Position numbers and translations under genes: made by a program
The notes under the pieces: model-generated
What the model was told of the DNA's origin: nothing
The model's input: the letters and a program-made list of their open reading frames with translations, nothing else
Databases searched by the model: none
From: PALSA-911 sp963743035
Lineage (GTDB): Bacteria > Pseudomonadota > Alphaproteobacteria > Acetobacterales > Acetobacteraceae
DNA: 64,000 nucleotides
Direction: 5' to 3'
Assembly: GCA_963743035.1 (NCBI GenBank)
Contig: CAVUOB010000013.1
Span: 62,001-126,000, forward strand
Shown: positions 35,821 to 44,737 of the stretch, in pieces
Numbering within the stretch: the stretch's first letter is position 1
Layout of the letters: every line of letters starts with the position of its first letter

Positions 35821-36717
35821 TCAGATCGGAGGTTCCGTGGGGTGCAGGGCGCGGCTCAACCGGCGCAGATCGGCCCATGCCTCCCGCCGCCGGGCAGGCA
35901 ACTGCATCACCGCGCCGACGCTGGCGCTGGCGAGCGTGGGGACCGGATCGGGCAAACCCGGCACGTCCAGTGCCACCCAGTTGCCGCGCTGGCGTCGGCG
36001 CTGCGCCGCCGGCAACAGCGCGCGCGCCGCGAGCGTGCTGAACAGGACGATGTGGCGCGGCCGGGTCAGGCGGATCAGCCGCCACAGGAAAGGCAGGCAA
36101 ACGGCCAGTTCCGCTGGATTGGGCGGCCGGTCGCCCGGCGGGCGCCAGGGGATCAGCGGGCTCAGCAGGGCCTGGGCGCGGGTGAGCTCGATGCTTGCGA
36201 GCATGCGATCCAGATACGCCCCGGCAGCGCCGGCGAAGGGGCGGCCGGCGCGGTCCTCGTCCGATCCGGGCGCATCCCCGATCAACAGCAGTCCGGAAGC
36301 GGGATCGCCTTCGGCGAAAACCAGGCTGGTGGCGGTATCGCGCAGCGCGCAGCAGTCGAAACCGGCGATCGCCGCGCGCAAGGCGGTCAGGTCGGCAGCC
36401 TCGGCGGCGGCCTGTTCGGCCCGCGCCGCGGCTTGCGCGGCTTGCGTCTGTGTCGCCGCTTGCGCGGTGTGGGGCGGCGGCGCGGCCGACTGCGTCGGTT
36501 GGGCGGCTGCCGAGACGGCGCGAATCACCGCCGGCGCGTCTGGGCGCGTCTCTGGCCGCGCCTCTGGGCGCAGCCGGTTCACCGGCGCGTCGTCCAGCGC
36601 CTCGTCCGCGCCCCATTCGAGCTGCAGGCGAAGCGCGGCCAGCAATTCGGCGCCGGAGATCTCCATGATGGACGGTTCCATGCCCCGAGTCCTGGCGGCA
36701 AGATGGATTTTGCGCAA
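35821..36717 (-). CDS. Uracil-DNA glycosylase superfamily protein, divergent (probably altered active site)
   Basis: About 298 residues (ATG 36681 gives 286 and fits MEPSIMEISGAELLAALRLQLEWG). An Ala/Pro/Gln-rich linker (about 60-120) precedes a family 4-like UDG domain: LLLIGDAPGSDEDRAGRPFAGAAGAYLDRML, PWRPPGDRPPNPAE, REAWADLRRL. Two active-site elements deviate. The GEAPG motif reads GDAPG, and the HPA segment of the second motif reads TLASAS, with no histidine. The four-cysteine iron-sulfur pattern is also incomplete. It may bind DNA without classical glycosylase activity. It is divergent from ETF-QO. Confidence 0.8.
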   Translation of the reverse strand: MRKIHLAARTRGMEPSIMEISGAELLAALRLQLEWGADEALDDAPVNRLRPEARPETRPDAPAVIRAVSAAAQPTQSAAPPPHTAQAATQTQAAQAAARAEQAAAEAADLTALRAAIAGFDCCALRDTATSLVFAEGDPASGLLLIGDAPGSDEDRAGRPFAGAAGAYLDRMLASIELTRAQALLSPLIPWRPPGDRPPNPAELAVCLPFLWRLIRLTRPRHIVLFSTLAARALLPAAQRRRQRGNWVALDVPGLPDPVPTLASASVGAVMQLPARRREAWADLRRLSRALHPTEPPI

Positions 36718-36767
36718 CAGCGCGATTACATCCTAAGGAAGAGCGGCAAGTTGCGAAGGGACGGAAC

Positions 36768-38429
36768 ATGACGGACGAGCTGAAAACCGAGGCGATGCCC
36801 GAGTTGCCCCCGCGGGAAGCGATGGAATTCGACGTCGTGATCGTCGGCGCGGGTCCGTCGGGCCTGGCCGCGGCGATCCGTCTGAAGCAGGTTGCGCCCG
36901 ACGCCACCGTCTGCGTGGTGGAGAAGGGCGCGGAGGTCGGGGCTCATATCCTGTCCGGCGCGGTGCTGGAGCCCCGCGCGCTGAACGAGCTGATCCCGGA
37001 CTGGGCCGCGCGCGGCGCGCCGCTGGAGACACCGGCGGGCGAGGACAAATTCCTGTTCATGACCGAAACCCGCGCCATCCGCATGCCAACGCCGCCGCAG
37101 ATGCATAATCACGGCAACTATATCGTTTCACTCGGGAATGTATGCCGCTGGCTGGCGACCCAGGCGGAGGAGCTGGGGGTGGAGATCTATCCGGGCTTCG
37201 CCGCGGCCGAGGTGCTGGAAGAGGATGGCCGCGTGGTCGGCATCGCCACCGGCGACATGGGCGTCGGCCGGGATGGCAAGCCCACCGAGACCTTCGCGCG
37301 CGGCATGGAATTGCGCGCGACCTATACGCTGTTCGCCGAGGGCTGCCGCGGCTCGCTGTCGAAACAGCTGATGCGGCGCTACAATCTGCGCGAGGGCGTC
37401 GATCCGCAGACCTATGCGATCGGCATCAAGGAGATTTGGGAAATCCCGGCCGAGAACCATCAGCCGGGGCTGATCGAGCACGCCATGGGCTGGCCGCTGG
37501 ACAGCGCGACCTATGGCGGCGCCTTCGTCTATCACTTCGGCGAGAATCTGGTTTCATATGGCTATGTGATCGGGCTCGATTATCGCAATCCCTGGCTGTC
37601 GCCGTTCGAGGAGATGCAGCGCTTCAAGAGCCATCCCGATATGCGCAAGCATTTCGAGGGCGGCCGGCGCATCGCCTATGGCGCGCGCGCGCTGAACGAG
37701 GGCGGGCTGCAATCGATACCGAAACTGACATTTCCGGGCGGCGCGCTGATCGGCTGCGCCGCGGGCTTCCTGAACGTGGCGAAGATCAAGGGCAGCCATA
37801 CCGCCATGAAGTCCGGCATGCTGGCCGCCGAAGCGGTGGCCGCTGCCCTGGCCGGCGGACGCGCAGCCGAGCCCGAGACCTATGGCGACCTGATCCGTGC
37901 CAGCTGGGTGTGGGAGGAATTGTCCGCCGTGCGCAACATCCGTCCGGGCTTCGCCAAGTTCGGCCGCTGGGGCGGGCTGATCAACGCCGCGGTCGACACG
38001 TACGTGTTTCGCGGCAAGGCGCCGTGGACCCTGCATCATCCGCACGCCGACAACGAGACGCTGCTGGATGCGGCCACAGCGCCGCAGATCGCCTACCCGA
38101 AACCGGACGGCGTAGTGACCTTCGACCGGAATTCCTCGGTGTTCATCAGCAACACCAATCACGAGGAGAACCAGCCGGTGCATCTGACGCTGCGCGATCC
38201 CGCGGTGGCGATCGATGTCAACTGGCAGCGCTACCGCAGCCCGGAGACCCGCTACTGCCCGGCCGGCGTGTATGAAATCGTCGGTGCGGAGGAAGGGGCG
38301 CCGCGGCTGCAGATCAACGCGCAGAACTGCGTGCACTGCAAGACCTGCGACATCAAGGATCCGACGCAGAATATCAACTGGGTGACCCCGGAAGGCGGCG
38401 GCGGGCCGGTATATCCCGGCGGGATGTAG
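36768..38429 (+). CDS. Electron transfer flavoprotein-ubiquinone oxidoreductase (ETF-QO)
   Basis: A 553-residue flavin iron-sulfur protein that passes electrons from ETF to ubiquinone at the inner membrane. The FAD Rossmann motif is DVVIVGAGPSGLAAAIRLKQ (about 23-42). The quinone and membrane-contact region lies around 200-350. The C-terminal [4Fe-4S] ferredoxin segment is CVHCKTCDIKDPTQNINWVTPEGGGGP (about 521-547). It is full length compared with the family. ATG 36768 follows GGGACGGAAC. It lies about 3 kb upstream of an acyl-CoA dehydrogenase cluster whose electrons it could receive. A strong convergent hairpin follows. Confidence 0.95.
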   Translation: MTDELKTEAMPELPPREAMEFDVVIVGAGPSGLAAAIRLKQVAPDATVCVVEKGAEVGAHILSGAVLEPRALNELIPDWAARGAPLETPAGEDKFLFMTETRAIRMPTPPQMHNHGNYIVSLGNVCRWLATQAEELGVEIYPGFAAAEVLEEDGRVVGIATGDMGVGRDGKPTETFARGMELRATYTLFAEGCRGSLSKQLMRRYNLREGVDPQTYAIGIKEIWEIPAENHQPGLIEHAMGWPLDSATYGGAFVYHFGENLVSYGYVIGLDYRNPWLSPFEEMQRFKSHPDMRKHFEGGRRIAYGARALNEGGLQSIPKLTFPGGALIGCAAGFLNVAKIKGSHTAMKSGMLAAEAVAAALAGGRAAEPETYGDLIRASWVWEELSAVRNIRPGFAKFGRWGGLINAAVDTYVFRGKAPWTLHHPHADNETLLDAATAPQIAYPKPDGVVTFDRNSSVFISNTNHEENQPVHLTLRDPAVAIDVNWQRYRSPETRYCPAGVYEIVGAEEGAPRLQINAQNCVHCKTCDIKDPTQNINWVTPEGGGGPVYPGGM

Positions 38430-38443
38430 GCGCGGGTATTCGA

Positions 38444-38472
38444 CGGGACGCGTCTTCCGATAACGCGTCCCG
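38444..38472. terminator. 10-bp stem hairpin between convergent genes
   Basis: CGGGACGCGT (38444-38453) pairs perfectly with ACGCGTCCCG (38463-38472) over a 9-base loop, 15 bp after the ETF-QO stop and 9 bp beyond the stop of the convergent HhH gene. No T-run is present. It probably serves both transcripts. Confidence 0.6.
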
Positions 38473-38480
38473 CGGCCGGT

Positions 38481-38816
38481 CTATTGCCTGGCGATGATCT
38501 TGTTGCGGATCTTCTCGTAGACGCTTTGCGAGATGATCCTTTTTGATACCAACTCGTCTTTGCCCAGGTATGGCCGCCCGGCAATGATTGCCTTGGCCCG
38601 CACCGGCCCGATCTGCGGCATCGCCGCGAGCTCCGCCTCTGACGCCGAGTTGATATCGATCAGCGAGGCTGTGGCTGACGTGGTGGCAGGCGGAGCCTTG
38701 GTCGGTGCGGCTGGCGCCGCCACGGTGGCTGGGGCGGCCGAAACCGCGGTCCAGGGCGTGAACGATGCCGGCAGCGCCAGGGCGAGGGCGACGGCAATGA
38801 TGCGACCGTATTTCAT
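38481..38816 (-). CDS. Exported helix-hairpin-helix (ComEA-like) protein
   Basis: A 111-residue protein: signal peptide (IIAVALALALPASFTPWTAVSA), an Ala/Thr/Pro-rich linker (about 28-50), then a helix-hairpin-helix domain (LIDINSASEAELAAMPQIGPVRAKAIIAGRPY). This is the ComEA DNA-binding repeat. The C-terminus (LGKDELVSKRIISQSVYEKIRNKIIA) resembles the second half of such domains. It may bind DNA in the periplasm, as ComEA does in uptake, but no competence genes are nearby. The start is ATG 38816. Confidence 0.88.
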   Translation of the reverse strand: MKYGRIIAVALALALPASFTPWTAVSAAPATVAAPAAPTKAPPATTSATASLIDINSASEAELAAMPQIGPVRAKAIIAGRPYLGKDELVSKRIISQSVYEKIRNKIIARQ

Positions 38817-38914
38817 CCGGATATCCTTTTCGATCGGCTGGGGGAAGGCTGCGCTGTTTCGGGAAGGCCCGGCTCCAGCGTCTTGGGCGTGGCGGCGTCT
38901 ACCGCCGGACCCTG

Positions 38915-39379
38915 TCAGGCGCCCGGCCGGGACAGCCGGGTGCGGTCGCCGCGCAGGATCAATACCTGGTCCCCGACCTGGAAGTGAAGCTCATTGGTCT
39001 GCACCACCGCGATCGTTCCGCCGCCTGCCTCGCGGACGATGAAATCCATCGGCTGACCGGTGGCCGGATCCGATGGGGTTGCGTCCCCGGACGGCGTGGC
39101 GGCGCTGGAGAGGCCCTCCAGCGCGCCGGCGGAGCGGGGCTGGTCCCCACGCATCGGCAGGGTTGGGCGCATCGCCAGGATCGTGCCGTGGGAGATCGTC
39201 TGGTTGGTGGCCTGTGACGCGAGGGGGGCTGGGTTTGCCGGCGCGCAGGCGCTCATGCCCAGCAGAACCGCGAGCACGGCGATCGTCCGGCCGAGGGGGA
39301 AGGCGGCAGAACCGCCATCCGCCATAACCGGCCGGATCAGGCGGCCTGACAGCAGAAGACCTCGGCGCAAAAGCTTCAT
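38915..39379 (-). CDS. Putative outer-membrane lipoprotein, SlyB-related C-terminus
   Basis: About 154 residues. A long N-terminal region ends in a hydrophobic segment with lipobox MSAC (about Cys 45). The actual start may be an internal codon nearer the signal, such as the ATG at 39325. The mature part has TISHGTILAMRPTLPMR and DFIVREAGGGTIAVVQTNELHFQVGDQVLILRGDRTRLSRP, a pattern like the soluble part of SlyB/PcP lipoproteins, but without their glycine-zipper region. No specific function can be assigned. Confidence 0.7.
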   Translation of the reverse strand: MKLLRRGLLLSGRLIRPVMADGGSAAFPLGRTIAVLAVLLGMSACAPANPAPLASQATNQTISHGTILAMRPTLPMRGDQPRSAGALEGLSSAATPSGDATPSDPATGQPMDFIVREAGGGTIAVVQTNELHFQVGDQVLILRGDRTRLSRPGA

Positions 39380-39617
39380 CGTCCTTTCCCCGCTACCCTT
39401 TCCGTGCTGCCGCGGTCGCCACCCTGTGTCGGCGCGGCACGCTGCCGCAATCTTACCGTCTTTGGTGGCGATAACATATTGCCCAGAACAGCGGTATCGG
39501 ATAATGGGTTAGAGCCTATTGCTGATACCCCACCTGAGCGACGGCCGTCCGGCCGCCGTACCACCCACTGTATCATACGGCCAGCCATGGCCACGCTACG
39601 ACGGAGGCTATCCGCGG

Positions 39618-40886
39618 ATGACGCTGTTTCCCCGCTCCCCCGCCGGCACAACCGTATGGTTACGCAGGTTCGGCTGCGTCGCTGTGCTGGGATTGCTGGC
39701 CGCCTGCGGCACCAGCGGTCCGCAAGTGAGCGCCAAGGACGAAGCGTCGCAATATGCCGCCAAGGCCCGGGGCGACTACCGTCCGCCCGGCCCGCCGAGC
39801 GATCCGTGGGGACCGTATATCAAGGAAGCCTCCGCACGCTTCGACGTTCCCGATCGCTGGATCCGGGAGGTCATGCGCCAGGAATCGGGTGGCACGCTGT
39901 ACCGCAATGGCCGGCTGATCACCTCCGGCGCAGGGGCGATGGGGCTGATGCAGGTGATGCCCGCGACCTATGACGAGCTGCGCGAGCGCTACAATCTCGG
40001 CCCCGACCCGTTCGATCCGCATGAGAACATCCTGGCCGGCACTGCCTATCTCCGGGAAATGTACGACATCTACGGCTCGCCTGGCTTTCTGGCCGCCTAC
40101 AACGCTGGCCCGAACCGGCTGGACGACTATCTGAGCAACAATCGCACGCTGCCGGACGAGACGCGCAAATATGTCGCCTCGATCGGTCCGCGCCTGGCCG
40201 ACGCCGCCCCCAACCGGCGCTCGCCGGCCGAGCAATATGCGATGAACGCGCTGCCGACCTACATCCCGGCCGGCACGCGCTACGGCCGGAACGGTCCGCC
40301 GCCGGAAGTCAGCAGCGGCTTCGCCTATCGCCTTGCTCCCGGCAGCGACGGCCGGCCGGCCGGCGGCGTCCCGGCTCCCGCTCCTGGCCCGGTGCAGGTC
40401 GCCCAGCTGCCGGAACCGCCGCGCGCGCCGGAGCCTTCGTCGGCCCCCGCGCCAATGCGGGTTGAACAGGTGGCGCTGGCCGAGCCGCCGCCCCCGCCGC
40501 CCGCACCGATCGAGCAGGTGGCGATGTATGTGCCGCCCGCCCAGCCGCATTCGCGCTTTCACCTGATCGCGCGTGCGGAAGCGGCCGAGCCGGTGCCGAT
40601 GCGCCGCGGCACGCCTGCCAGCTCCGCGGGCGGACACTGGGCGATCCAGGTCGGTGCGTTCGGCAGCGAGAACCTCGCCCATGCCGCACTTGGAGCGGCG
40701 AAGGATCAGGCGCGCGATCCGCTTTCCGCGGCGCGTCCAGCGGTTTCCAGCGTGCGCCAGCCGAAGGGCACGCTGTACCGCGCCCGCATGGTGGGGCTGT
40801 CGCGCGATGCGGCGGTGCAGGCCTGCGAGAAGCTGAGCCGCGGCCGGTCGAACTGCATCGTGTTGTCACCGGATGCCCAGTCCTGA
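39618..40886 (+). CDS. Lytic transglycosylase lipoprotein with C-terminal SPOR domain
   Basis: About 422 residues from ATG 39618, which has GGAGG nine bases upstream (the frame is open from 39519). A signal peptide ends with lipobox LLAAC. The SLT domain (about 60-180) has catalytic E in VMRQESGGT, then GAMGLMQVMPATYDEL and LAAYNAGPNRLDDYL. A Pro/Ala-rich linker (about 250-340) leads to a SPOR domain (HWAIQVGAFGSENLAHAAL to the end) that binds denuded glycan at division sites. The combination resembles RlpA/MltE-type septal enzymes. The stop lies in a 17-bp tandem duplication. Confidence 0.9.
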   Translation: MTLFPRSPAGTTVWLRRFGCVAVLGLLAACGTSGPQVSAKDEASQYAAKARGDYRPPGPPSDPWGPYIKEASARFDVPDRWIREVMRQESGGTLYRNGRLITSGAGAMGLMQVMPATYDELRERYNLGPDPFDPHENILAGTAYLREMYDIYGSPGFLAAYNAGPNRLDDYLSNNRTLPDETRKYVASIGPRLADAAPNRRSPAEQYAMNALPTYIPAGTRYGRNGPPPEVSSGFAYRLAPGSDGRPAGGVPAPAPGPVQVAQLPEPPRAPEPSSAPAPMRVEQVALAEPPPPPPAPIEQVAMYVPPAQPHSRFHLIARAEAAEPVPMRRGTPASSAGGHWAIQVGAFGSENLAHAALGAAKDQARDPLSAARPAVSSVRQPKGTLYRARMVGLSRDAAVQACEKLSRGRSNCIVLSPDAQS

Positions 40887-40910
40887 CGATTTTCCAGTCC
40901 TGACGATTTT
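40877..40910 (+). repeat. Perfect 17-bp tandem duplication across the stop of the SPOR lytic transglycosylase
   Basis: CCAGTCCTGACGATTTT occurs twice directly adjacent (40877-40893 and 40894-40910). The TGA that ends the gene (40884-40886) is in the first copy, and the second copy carries a duplicate. Confidence 0.95.
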
Positions 40911-41097
40911 GTCGTGACCCGCCTGAAACGAGTTATTTGAACACAAACGCGTGAACCGGCCGCCCCGCCCGCTTGATCGGGTGCCCGCTTGCGGGACGGT
41001 GAGCGGCGGGTCAAAATGCGCAAGCAGATCGGCCCCGGCCGAACTGGAAGACCGGGCCTTGCAGCCCGGCGTCCCATCGCCAGAGGAAATTTCCCCT

Positions 41098-43245
41098 ATG
41101 TCCATCGCTACCTCCGGCGCCGCGCGCCAAACGACGCTCGTCACGCAAAGCCGCTTCGCGAGCCTCACGCCGCTGCTCGCCCCCCGCTCGATCGCCATTA
41201 TCGGCGCCTCGAACGATCCGATGCGGATCGGCGGGCGTCCGATCGCATTCATGAAGGACCAGGGCTTCAAGGGTGCCATTTACCCGGTGAACCCGATGCG
41301 GCCGGAAGTGCAGGGGCTGAAGGCCTACGCCTCGGTCGCCGACCTGCCGGAAGCGCCCGATGTCGCCATCATCGCGGTGCCCGCGGACATCGCGGTGCAG
41401 TCGGTCGAGGATCTGGCCAAGCGGGGCGTGAAGGGCGTGGTGATGTTCACTGCCGGCTTCGCCGAGGTGGACGAGGCCGGCGCGGAGGCGCAGGCACGCG
41501 TCGTGGCGACGGTGCGCGCGAATGGCATGCGTCTGCTGGGGCCGAACTGCCTGGGTGTGTTCGACGGCCGCACCGGCTATTACGCCACCTTCTCGGCCTC
41601 GTTCGACAGCGGCTGGCCGATCCCCGGCCGGATCTCCATCGCCAGCCAGTCCGGCGCCTATGGCACCCATGTGTTCGCCCAGGCCCGCAATCGCGGCATC
41701 GGCGCCTCCTTGTGCGTGATGACCGGCAACGAGGCCGACATCACCATCGGCGACACCATCGGCTGGCTTGCGGAGAACCCGGAGACCGACGTGATCGCGG
41801 TCTATGCCGAGGGCATCCGCGAAGCCGACAGCTTCCTTGCCGCACTGGAAGCGGCGCGCCAGGCCAAGAAGCCGATCGTGCTGATGAAGGTCGGCCGCAG
41901 CGCGCTCGGCAGCGCCGCGGCGAAGTCCCACACCGCTTCCATCGCCGGCGACGATGCGGTGACGGACGCGGTGTTGAAGGAGTTCGGCGTGGTGCGCGCG
42001 CGCACCACGGAAGAGCTGCTCGACATCGCCCATACCGCCACGCGGAAGGTATACCCGGCGAAGAATTCGCTCGGCGTCATCACCGTCTCCGGCGGTGCCG
42101 GCGTGCTGATCAGCGACGTGGCCGAGCAGATAGGCCTCGACATGCCGGAAATGCCGCAGGAGGCGCAGGCGAAGCTGAAGGACCTGGTGTCGTTCTGCGC
42201 GCCGCGCAACCCTGTGGACTGCACCGCGCAGGTGACCAATGACCTGTCGCTGCTGCGCACCTTCACCGCCTCGCTGGTCGAGGATGGCGGCTATGCCTCC
42301 ATCCTGGCGTTCCTGACCCAGGCCGGCGCGTCCAAGCGCGGCCAGGTGATGGGCGAACAGCTCAAGCTGGTCAGCGACGAGCATCCGGACCGGCTCTACG
42401 TGCTCAGCGTGCTGGCCGGTGCCGAGCGCATCGCCGAATTCGAGGCCAATGGCTGGATCTGCCACGAGGACCCGACCCGGGCGGTGATGGCGATCGACGC
42501 GATGGGCAAATTCGGCGCCGCGTTCAATGCCCCACCGCTGGCCGCGCCGCCGGTGGTGCCGGCTGTCGACCTGCCCGCAACCTCGCCCAGCGAAGCCGAT
42601 GCCAAGCGCCTGCTGGCAGATGCCGGCATCGCCTCCGCGCCGGAAGCCGCCTGCGTAACGCCGGATGCCGCCGTCGCCTGGGCCGAGGGCTTCGGATTCC
42701 CGGTGGTGATGAAGATCCTTTCGCCGGACATCGTGCATAAATCGGAGATCGGCGGCGTGCTGCTGGACATCGCCGACGCGACCGCGGTGCGCGAGGGCTT
42801 TGCCCTGCTGATGCAGCGCGCCAAGGAGGCGGCGCCGGACGCGCGGATCGAGGGCGTGCTGGTGGCCAAGCAGTTGAAGGGCGGCGTCGAGTGCATCCTC
42901 GGCATTCACCGCGATCCCGTGTTCGGCCCGGTGGCGATGTTCGGCCTGGGCGGGATTTTCGTGGAAATCCTGAAGGACGTGGTGTTCCGTCGCTGCCCGT
43001 TCGGCGAGGATGTCGCTGAGGAGATGATCCGCTCGATCAAGGGCGCGCCGCTGCTGCTGGGCGCGCGCGGACGCCAGCCGGCGGATGTGAAGGCGCTGGC
43101 CGCCATGCTCGCGCGGCTGTCGGTCTTCGCGGCGCAGGCGGGGCCGCGGCTGCAGTCCGTCGACCTCAACCCGGTCTTCGCCATGCCGGAGGGTGAAGGC
43201 GCCTTTGCAGTGGACGCGGTGATCGAAATCGGCAGCGGGGATTGA
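41098..43245 (+). CDS. Acyl-CoA synthetase (NDP-forming)/acetate-CoA ligase family protein
   Basis: A 715-residue single-chain enzyme. An N-terminal CoA-binding domain (APRSIAIIGASNDPMRIGGRPIAFM, about 25-50) is followed by a succinyl-CoA ligase-like flavodoxin domain, with a phosphohistidine-type loop AKSHTASIAGDDAV (about 280-292, histidine present). An ATP-grasp domain lies at the C-terminus (PVVMKILSPDIVHKSEIGGV, about 535-555; LGGIFVEILKDVVFR). It forms acyl-CoA from acid, CoA and nucleotide triphosphate. ATG 41098 follows GAGGAA; the open frame starts earlier at 40951. It lies 72 bp upstream of the CoA-transferase genes. Confidence 0.9.
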   Translation: MSIATSGAARQTTLVTQSRFASLTPLLAPRSIAIIGASNDPMRIGGRPIAFMKDQGFKGAIYPVNPMRPEVQGLKAYASVADLPEAPDVAIIAVPADIAVQSVEDLAKRGVKGVVMFTAGFAEVDEAGAEAQARVVATVRANGMRLLGPNCLGVFDGRTGYYATFSASFDSGWPIPGRISIASQSGAYGTHVFAQARNRGIGASLCVMTGNEADITIGDTIGWLAENPETDVIAVYAEGIREADSFLAALEAARQAKKPIVLMKVGRSALGSAAAKSHTASIAGDDAVTDAVLKEFGVVRARTTEELLDIAHTATRKVYPAKNSLGVITVSGGAGVLISDVAEQIGLDMPEMPQEAQAKLKDLVSFCAPRNPVDCTAQVTNDLSLLRTFTASLVEDGGYASILAFLTQAGASKRGQVMGEQLKLVSDEHPDRLYVLSVLAGAERIAEFEANGWICHEDPTRAVMAIDAMGKFGAAFNAPPLAAPPVVPAVDLPATSPSEADAKRLLADAGIASAPEAACVTPDAAVAWAEGFGFPVVMKILSPDIVHKSEIGGVLLDIADATAVREGFALLMQRAKEAAPDARIEGVLVAKQLKGGVECILGIHRDPVFGPVAMFGLGGIFVEILKDVVFRRCPFGEDVAEEMIRSIKGAPLLLGARGRQPADVKALAAMLARLSVFAAQAGPRLQSVDLNPVFAMPEGEGAFAVDAVIEIGSGD

Positions 43246-43317
43246 CCGGAGCGGGATTCCGCGCGCTATAGCCGCGCGTAACCTACCGGCACTCAACGAA
43301 CACGGGATACTGCTTGC

Positions 43318-44001
43318 ATGATCAACAAGATCGTTCAGTCCATCGCCGATGCGATGGCGGGCATCCGGGACGGGTCCACGGTGCTGATCGCCGGCTTCGG
43401 CGCGGTCGGCCAGCCGAACGCGCTGATCGAGGGTCTGATCGAGCAGGGCGCGCGGGATCTGGTGGCGGTGGCGAACAACGCCGGCGTCGGCCATGAGGGT
43501 CTCGCCCGGCTGATGGAGCTTGGCCGGGTGCGGAAGATCATCTGCTCGTTCCCGCGCAGCTCCGACCCCGTGGTGTTCGAGAGCCTGTATCGCGCCGGCA
43601 AGATCGAGCTGGAGATCGTCCCGCAGGGCACTCTGGCTGAGCGCATGCATGCCGCCGGCGCTGGTATTCCGGCCTTCTTCACCGCCACCGCGGTCGGCAC
43701 GCTGCTTGCCGAGGGCAAGGAGGTGCGGGAGTTCGACGGCAAGCAATACCTGATGGAAAAGGCGCTGTACGGCGACGTGGCGCTGGTGGAGGCGTGGCAC
43801 GCTGATCGCTGGGGCAACCTCACCTACAAGCAGTCCGGGCGGAACTTCAACCCGATCATGGCGATGGCCTCCAAGCTGACCATCGTGCAGAGCCAGCACA
43901 TCGTCGGGCTCGGCGATATCGAGCCGGAGAACGTGCATACGCCGGGCATCTTCGTGGACCGGGTGGTGCACGTGCCCTATGGTGATCCGTCCGGATTTTA
44001 A
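43318..44001 (+). CDS. CoA-transferase subunit A
   Basis: A 227-residue family I CoA-transferase alpha subunit. MAGIRDGSTVLIAGFGAVGQPNALIEGL contains the GGFG-like CoA-binding loop (here AGFGAVGQP), and VANNAGVGHEGLARLMELGRVRKIICSFP follows. The C-terminal DIEPENVHTPGIFVDRVV is conserved. Together with the next gene it moves CoA between carboxylic acids, for example succinyl-CoA to a 3-oxoacid. The specific acid is not evident. Confidence 0.92.
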   Translation: MINKIVQSIADAMAGIRDGSTVLIAGFGAVGQPNALIEGLIEQGARDLVAVANNAGVGHEGLARLMELGRVRKIICSFPRSSDPVVFESLYRAGKIELEIVPQGTLAERMHAAGAGIPAFFTATAVGTLLAEGKEVREFDGKQYLMEKALYGDVALVEAWHADRWGNLTYKQSGRNFNPIMAMASKLTIVQSQHIVGLGDIEPENVHTPGIFVDRVVHVPYGDPSGF

Positions 44002-44024
44002 CCCCTCCAACCGGGAGCAGCACG

Positions 44025-44705
44025 ATGGCTGAGACAGCAATCCCTGGCACCGCAACCGCCGACTTCAAGCCGCTCTCCCGCACCCAGATGGCCGCGCGGG
44101 CCGCGCGGGACATTCCGGAGGGCTGGTATGTCAATCTCGGTATCGGGATCCCCACGCTGATCTCCGATCACGTGCCGATGGAGCGCGAAGTCGTCCTGCA
44201 TTCCGAGAACGGCATTCTCGGCATGGGTCCGCTGGCGCCGAAGGATGCGATCGAGCCCTGGCTGATCAATGCCGGCAAGCAGTATGTCACGCTGCGCAAG
44301 GGCGGGTCGTATTGCCACCACGCCGACAGCTTTGCGATGATCCGCGGCGGGCACATCGATCTCTGCGTGCTCGGCGGCTTCCAGGTGGCCGAGAACGGCG
44401 ATCTCGCGAACTGGGCGACGTCGGTGAACGACACCGCGCCGGCCGTCGGCGGGGCGATGGATCTGGCGGCCGGGGCCAAGCGGCTCTGGGTGCTGATGGA
44501 GCACACCACCAAGGACGGCACCAGCAAGATCGTGCGCCGCTGCTCCTATCCGCTGACCGCCGTGGGCACCACGAGCCGGGTCTATACCAATCTGGCGACG
44601 CTCGACATCACGCCGACCGGCTTCCTCGTGATCGACATGGCGCCGGGCCTGACTTTCGAGAACCTGCAGGCGCGCACCGATGCCCCCCTGCGGATGGCTG
44701 ACTAA
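44025..44705 (+). CDS. CoA-transferase subunit B
   Basis: A 226-residue beta subunit of a family I CoA-transferase. GWYVNLGIGIPTLISDHVPMEREVVLHSENGILGMGP contains the catalytic glutamate in the SENGILG motif (about residue 58). Later the HIDLCVLGGFQVAENGDLANW and LDITPTGFLVIDMAPGLTFE blocks match ScoB/PcaJ-type proteins. It starts 23 bp after subunit A and forms the heteromer with it. Its stop codon region is duplicated. Confidence 0.93.
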   Translation: MAETAIPGTATADFKPLSRTQMAARAARDIPEGWYVNLGIGIPTLISDHVPMEREVVLHSENGILGMGPLAPKDAIEPWLINAGKQYVTLRKGGSYCHHADSFAMIRGGHIDLCVLGGFQVAENGDLANWATSVNDTAPAVGGAMDLAAGAKRLWVLMEHTTKDGTSKIVRRCSYPLTAVGTTSRVYTNLATLDITPTGFLVIDMAPGLTFENLQARTDAPLRMAD

Positions 44706-44725
44706 AAGGGCGGATGGCTGATTAA
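44690..44725 (+). repeat. 16-bp direct repeat (20-bp period) across the stop of CoA-transferase subunit B
   Basis: GCGGATGGCTGACTAA (44690-44705) and GCGGATGGCTGATTAA (44710-44725) differ in one base. The first contains the stop codon TAA at 44703-44705, and the second an extra TAA, 13 bp before the next ATG at 44738. Confidence 0.85.
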
Positions 44726-44737
44726 CGGAGAAGAAGA

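Noticed and set aside
41011..44055. A 1014-codon open frame on the minus strand opposite the acyl-CoA synthetase and CoA-transferase genes
   Set aside because: Same compositional signature of an antisense frame; plus-strand homology is unambiguous.
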